From positions 992,001 to 1,056,000 of the forward strand of contig NZ_CP071444.1 in NCBI RefSeq assembly GCF_017352215.1: DNA of 64,000 nt. Reading direction: 5' to 3'. The stretch comes from Alkalibacter rhizosphaerae (GTDB taxonomy: Bacteria; Bacillota; Clostridia; Eubacteriales; Alkalibacteraceae). Under the pieces are notes generated by a model. The model was not told the origin of the DNA. It ran no database searches and worked only from the letters and a program-made list of their open reading frames with translations. Shown one piece after another: positions 62,027-64,000 of this stretch. Each line of letters opens with the position of its first letter. Within the stretch, counting starts at the first letter, position 1. The translations under genes and the position numbers were made by a program.

Positions 62027-63400
62027 TTAAACAAGCAAGTTCAAATAAAAACGAAGACTGGCCATGTCATAATTGTTCAGGTGTTCTTTCATGCTGTCCG
62101 GTGTCATGGGGTATTTTGCCTTATAGGCATCCCAATCGGTCAAATACTTGGATTCAAACTTGCCGAAATCGGGATCGATCTCATAATTCTCGCTGTTGAG
62201 CTTTCTACCATAGCTTTCACCTGCGTTGTCATAAACAGCATAATCCCGAAGGAACTCCGTCAATGCTCGATAATTTTCCAGGTTGATGTCGCTTAACATC
62301 AATGGTCCCTTATCAAAACTGAAGATATAGCCTCCTCCTGGCAGCATGATGTCGCAGATCTCTTTCGCCTTGTCGATGACCTGTTGTTTGGTGCCTCTTT
62401 TCAACAGATCCAACGGATACAATCCCTTGATGATGAATTTGTCTCCCAATTTTTCTTTGACCAGCTTGGGATCTCCGTATTCAAACATCATGACGGTCCC
62501 TGCTGGAAGTTCCTGCAAGATATCCACATATCTCATCCAGTTGTCTTCCAGGAATGGCGAGGTTCGGATCCCTCGTGCGGCATATTGCTGTACGATCTTC
62601 AAATAGCTTGGCAACCACACTTCCACAAAATCCTTCTCTCTCATGAAAGTAGGCATGTGCAACGGCATTCCCACGGCACCCTCCGGAGATGGATTGGAAG
62701 GTAATCCCAACTGGAACATCAATGGCATCAATGCCTCGCATGCTTCCATGATCTGGGTCCTGTTTCTTCGAATATCCTTGCTGATCCCGGAAAAGCTTCG
62801 AAGTTGATCGGACAGGAAGTCGTATGGCGCCGCAGTAAATCCTCCAGATCCTGCTGGTGCGCCCTGGTAATAGCCGTATTTGTCGATCAGTCTCTTCATA
62901 ATGGGAATGGTGTTTCCCAATTGTCGATTGTTTTCAGCCTGCACTGCGCTGATACTCAAGGACCTTCTGACTGGATCATCCAAACCAAGAGCCTTGTGCT
63001 GTCTCGGCAAAACTTTTTCTAAAATGCAGGCATAGGGGTCTGCGATCAAGTCTGGATATTCGCTTTCTTCCATTCCAACAACTTCCGGATGTTGCATGAA
63101 ACCGTTGCTTCCCATTTGAAAGGACTGGGAATCGATGGCCTGATATCCTCCTGGAATCCTTGAAGCCAGACTTGCAGGCATCATGGGACAGGTGTCGGAA
63201 TAAATCAGTTGTGCCGCTTCATCTGCTACGGAATCCAGCAAGCTATAGTCGAATTGAACTTCCAACAAGTCCAAGTTTGCATATTCCGCAATGATCCGTG
63301 GATTCAGGGCAAAGGAAACGGGCATCCGCTTGGGTATGATGTTGTTGAAAAGATCCGAGAAGAGCTGGTTTCTTTCCTGCTGCAGTTCTTTTACTGACAT
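62027..63400 (-). CDS. URO-D-like protein, paralogue 2 (uroporphyrinogen decarboxylase superfamily)
   Basis: A 457-residue cytoplasmic protein, clearly homologous end to end with the copy at 26.9-28.3 kb; both share FDYLSDQLRSFSGISKDIRRN-like, HPEVVGM, FEYGDPK and RDYAVYDN. The zinc site of MtaA-type methyltransferases is missing, with SPFLEDNWMRYVDIL at that place. The N-terminus, KRMPVSFALNPRI, is the family's usual start. The ribosome site is AAAGGAGG. It is divergent from a TetR gene and preceded by a strong promoter with a palindromic operator. Its reaction is unknown. Confidence 0.82.
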   Translation of the reverse strand: MSVKELQQERNQLFSDLFNNIIPKRMPVSFALNPRIIAEYANLDLLEVQFDYSLLDSVADEAAQLIYSDTCPMMPASLASRIPGGYQAIDSQSFQMGSNGFMQHPEVVGMEESEYPDLIADPYACILEKVLPRQHKALGLDDPVRRSLSISAVQAENNRQLGNTIPIMKRLIDKYGYYQGAPAGSGGFTAAPYDFLSDQLRSFSGISKDIRRNRTQIMEACEALMPLMFQLGLPSNPSPEGAVGMPLHMPTFMREKDFVEVWLPSYLKIVQQYAARGIRTSPFLEDNWMRYVDILQELPAGTVMMFEYGDPKLVKEKLGDKFIIKGLYPLDLLKRGTKQQVIDKAKEICDIMLPGGGYIFSFDKGPLMLSDINLENYRALTEFLRDYAVYDNAGESYGRKLNSENYEIDPDFGKFESKYLTDWDAYKAKYPMTPDSMKEHLNNYDMASLRFYLNLLV

Positions 63401-63482
63401 AGTAACCTCCTTTGATCGAATGATTTTGATAATGACAGATGTCGATTTCGATAAATTTGTAACCTGTAGTTGTTTTGTAATT

Positions 63483-63558
63483 TTAACCGGTTAAGTACAT
63501 TGTAAAACTCGCCCTCTCAATTGTCAATAAAAAATTGTAAAATATTTTAACCGGTTCA
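63483..63558 (-). promoter_or_regulatory. Promoter and two AACCGGTT operators between URO-D-like and TetR genes
   Basis: On the minus strand TTGACA (63522-63527) and TACAAT (63499-63504) are separated by 17 bases. The perfect palindrome TTAACCGGTTAA (63483-63494) covers the expected transcription start. A second copy, TTAACCGGTT (63547-63556), lies 20 bases upstream of the -35 box. AACCGGTT cores are common TetR operators. A plus-strand TATAAT (63621-63626) seven bases before the TetR gene could be its -10 box. Confidence 0.75.
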
Positions 63559-63632
63559 TTTTATACAAAAACTTGCTTCAAAATTTACAGAGTGTACTAG
63601 ATTAATTGAAAAAAAAACAGTATAATAAAAAA

Positions 63633-64000
63633 ATGACAACTCCAAACGAAAAAAAACAAACCCCAAAATCAAAAATACTGGAAGTCGCAACCAAGTTGTT
63701 TTACGACCACGGTTATAATGATACTTATCTGGAACACGTGGCGGAACTATGCGGGATCACCAAACCGCTGATTTCCTACCATTACGGTTCCAAGGTCGAC
63801 CTGGCACGCGTGGTGGCGGAAACCTACGCAAAGGAAAACAAAAACGTCATAGCGTTCAAGCTGTACAAATACTATCACGACCAAAAAAAGTATGACCTTC
63901 AAGTTTCCACTGCCGTCGAGATCCGGTTGACTCAGATGCTGAATCTTGTGGACAAAAACGTGAATCGGTTCTACGTGGAGAGGATCAACGCCAATTATGA
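63633..64000 (+). CDS. TetR-family regulator, truncated by the window end
   Basis: The first 122 residues of a TetR protein run to the window edge without a stop. The helix-turn-helix is clear: ILEVATKLFYDHGYNDTYLE followed by HVAELCGITKPLISYHYGSK. It is divergent from the URO-D-like gene, with two palindromic sites between, and probably represses both. The start has only a poor ribosome site, A-rich sequence, which is common for autoregulated repressors. Confidence 0.87.
   Translation, partial: MTTPNEKKQTPKSKILEVATKLFYDHGYNDTYLEHVAELCGITKPLISYHYGSKVDLARVVAETYAKENKNVIAFKLYKYYHDQKKYDLQVSTAVEIRLTQMLNLVDKNVNRFYVERINANY

Noticed and set aside
62027-63400. URO-D-like protein as an MtaA-type corrinoid methyltransferase
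   Set aside because: The zinc-binding His-x-Cys segment is absent, and no corrinoid protein or MtaB/MttB-like gene is in the window.
1-64000. CRISPR array, tRNA, rRNA, prophage or complete insertion sequence
   Set aside because: I read for regularly spaced repeats, cloverleaf-like regions, transposase and phage motifs and saw none that I could support.

Overview
The window looks like the chromosome of an anaerobic, low-to-mid GC Bacillota of class Clostridia. The signs are strong Shine-Dalgarno sites (AGGAGG) before most genes, sigma-A type promoters with 17-base spacers, a pyrophosphate-type phosphofructokinase, a glycyl radical enzyme, a LytS/LytTR pair, GPH-family transporters and URO-D-like proteins. 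I cannot name genus or species. I see no rRNA, tRNA, CRISPR array, prophage or intact insertion sequence.

Layout. 1-2 kb: arsenic resistance operon arsR-acr3-arsC. 2-6.7 kb: a sodium:solute symporter with its small accessory peptide, a GPH sugar-type transporter, a 0.6 kb repeat-bearing gap, and an arylamine N-acetyltransferase. 6.8-11.6 kb: a heterodimeric ABC exporter, then a split YeeE/YedE sulfur-transport pair behind a CsoR/CstR-like operator. 11.6-17.3 kb: one tightly packed minus-strand operon encoding an LRR protein, a VWA protein with a damaged metallopeptidase motif, a MoxR-type AAA ATPase, a frameshifted GNAT and a two-part threonine/serine exporter. 17.4-29.1 kb: a catabolic island with an orphan glycyl radical enzyme, a two-repeat protein of unknown function, a collapsed second glycyl radical enzyme gene, a glycerol-dehydrogenase-like enzyme, a complete sugar-type ABC importer, a URO-D-like protein and a TetR regulator.

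29.3-38.4 kb: a frameshifted PPi-phosphofructokinase, a LytS-type kinase with a LytTR regulator behind a perfect consensus promoter, then an acetate island (DUF294 nucleotidyltransferase, acetate-type symporter, DUF4212 subunit, DnaQ-like exonuclease, acetyl-CoA synthetase). 38.5-47.5 kb: a soluble flavoprotein reductase, small proteins, a radical SAM protein translationally coupled to a flavodoxin, CsaA, an SDR enzyme, and a copper module (multicopper oxidase plus frameshifted CopB ATPase). 47.7-53 kb: FetAB-like metal exporter and a four-gene YehZYXW/OpuC-like betaine importer. 53-58.6 kb: a ferritin-like protein, a metallo-beta-lactamase-fold enzyme with an elaborate leader, and a run of small housekeeping or unknown genes. 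58.7-64 kb: a second URO-D module (FAD oxidoreductase, GPH transporter, URO-D-like protein) divergent from a TetR gene that runs off the window.

Main themes: two paralogous TetR/URO-D-like modules that probably serve uptake and breakdown of unidentified substrates; metal and oxidant tolerance (arsenic, copper, FetAB, ferritin-like); acetate assimilation; and four genes each broken by exactly one missing base, which is either consensus error or real decay. Functions are from family resemblance read by eye; no database search was possible.
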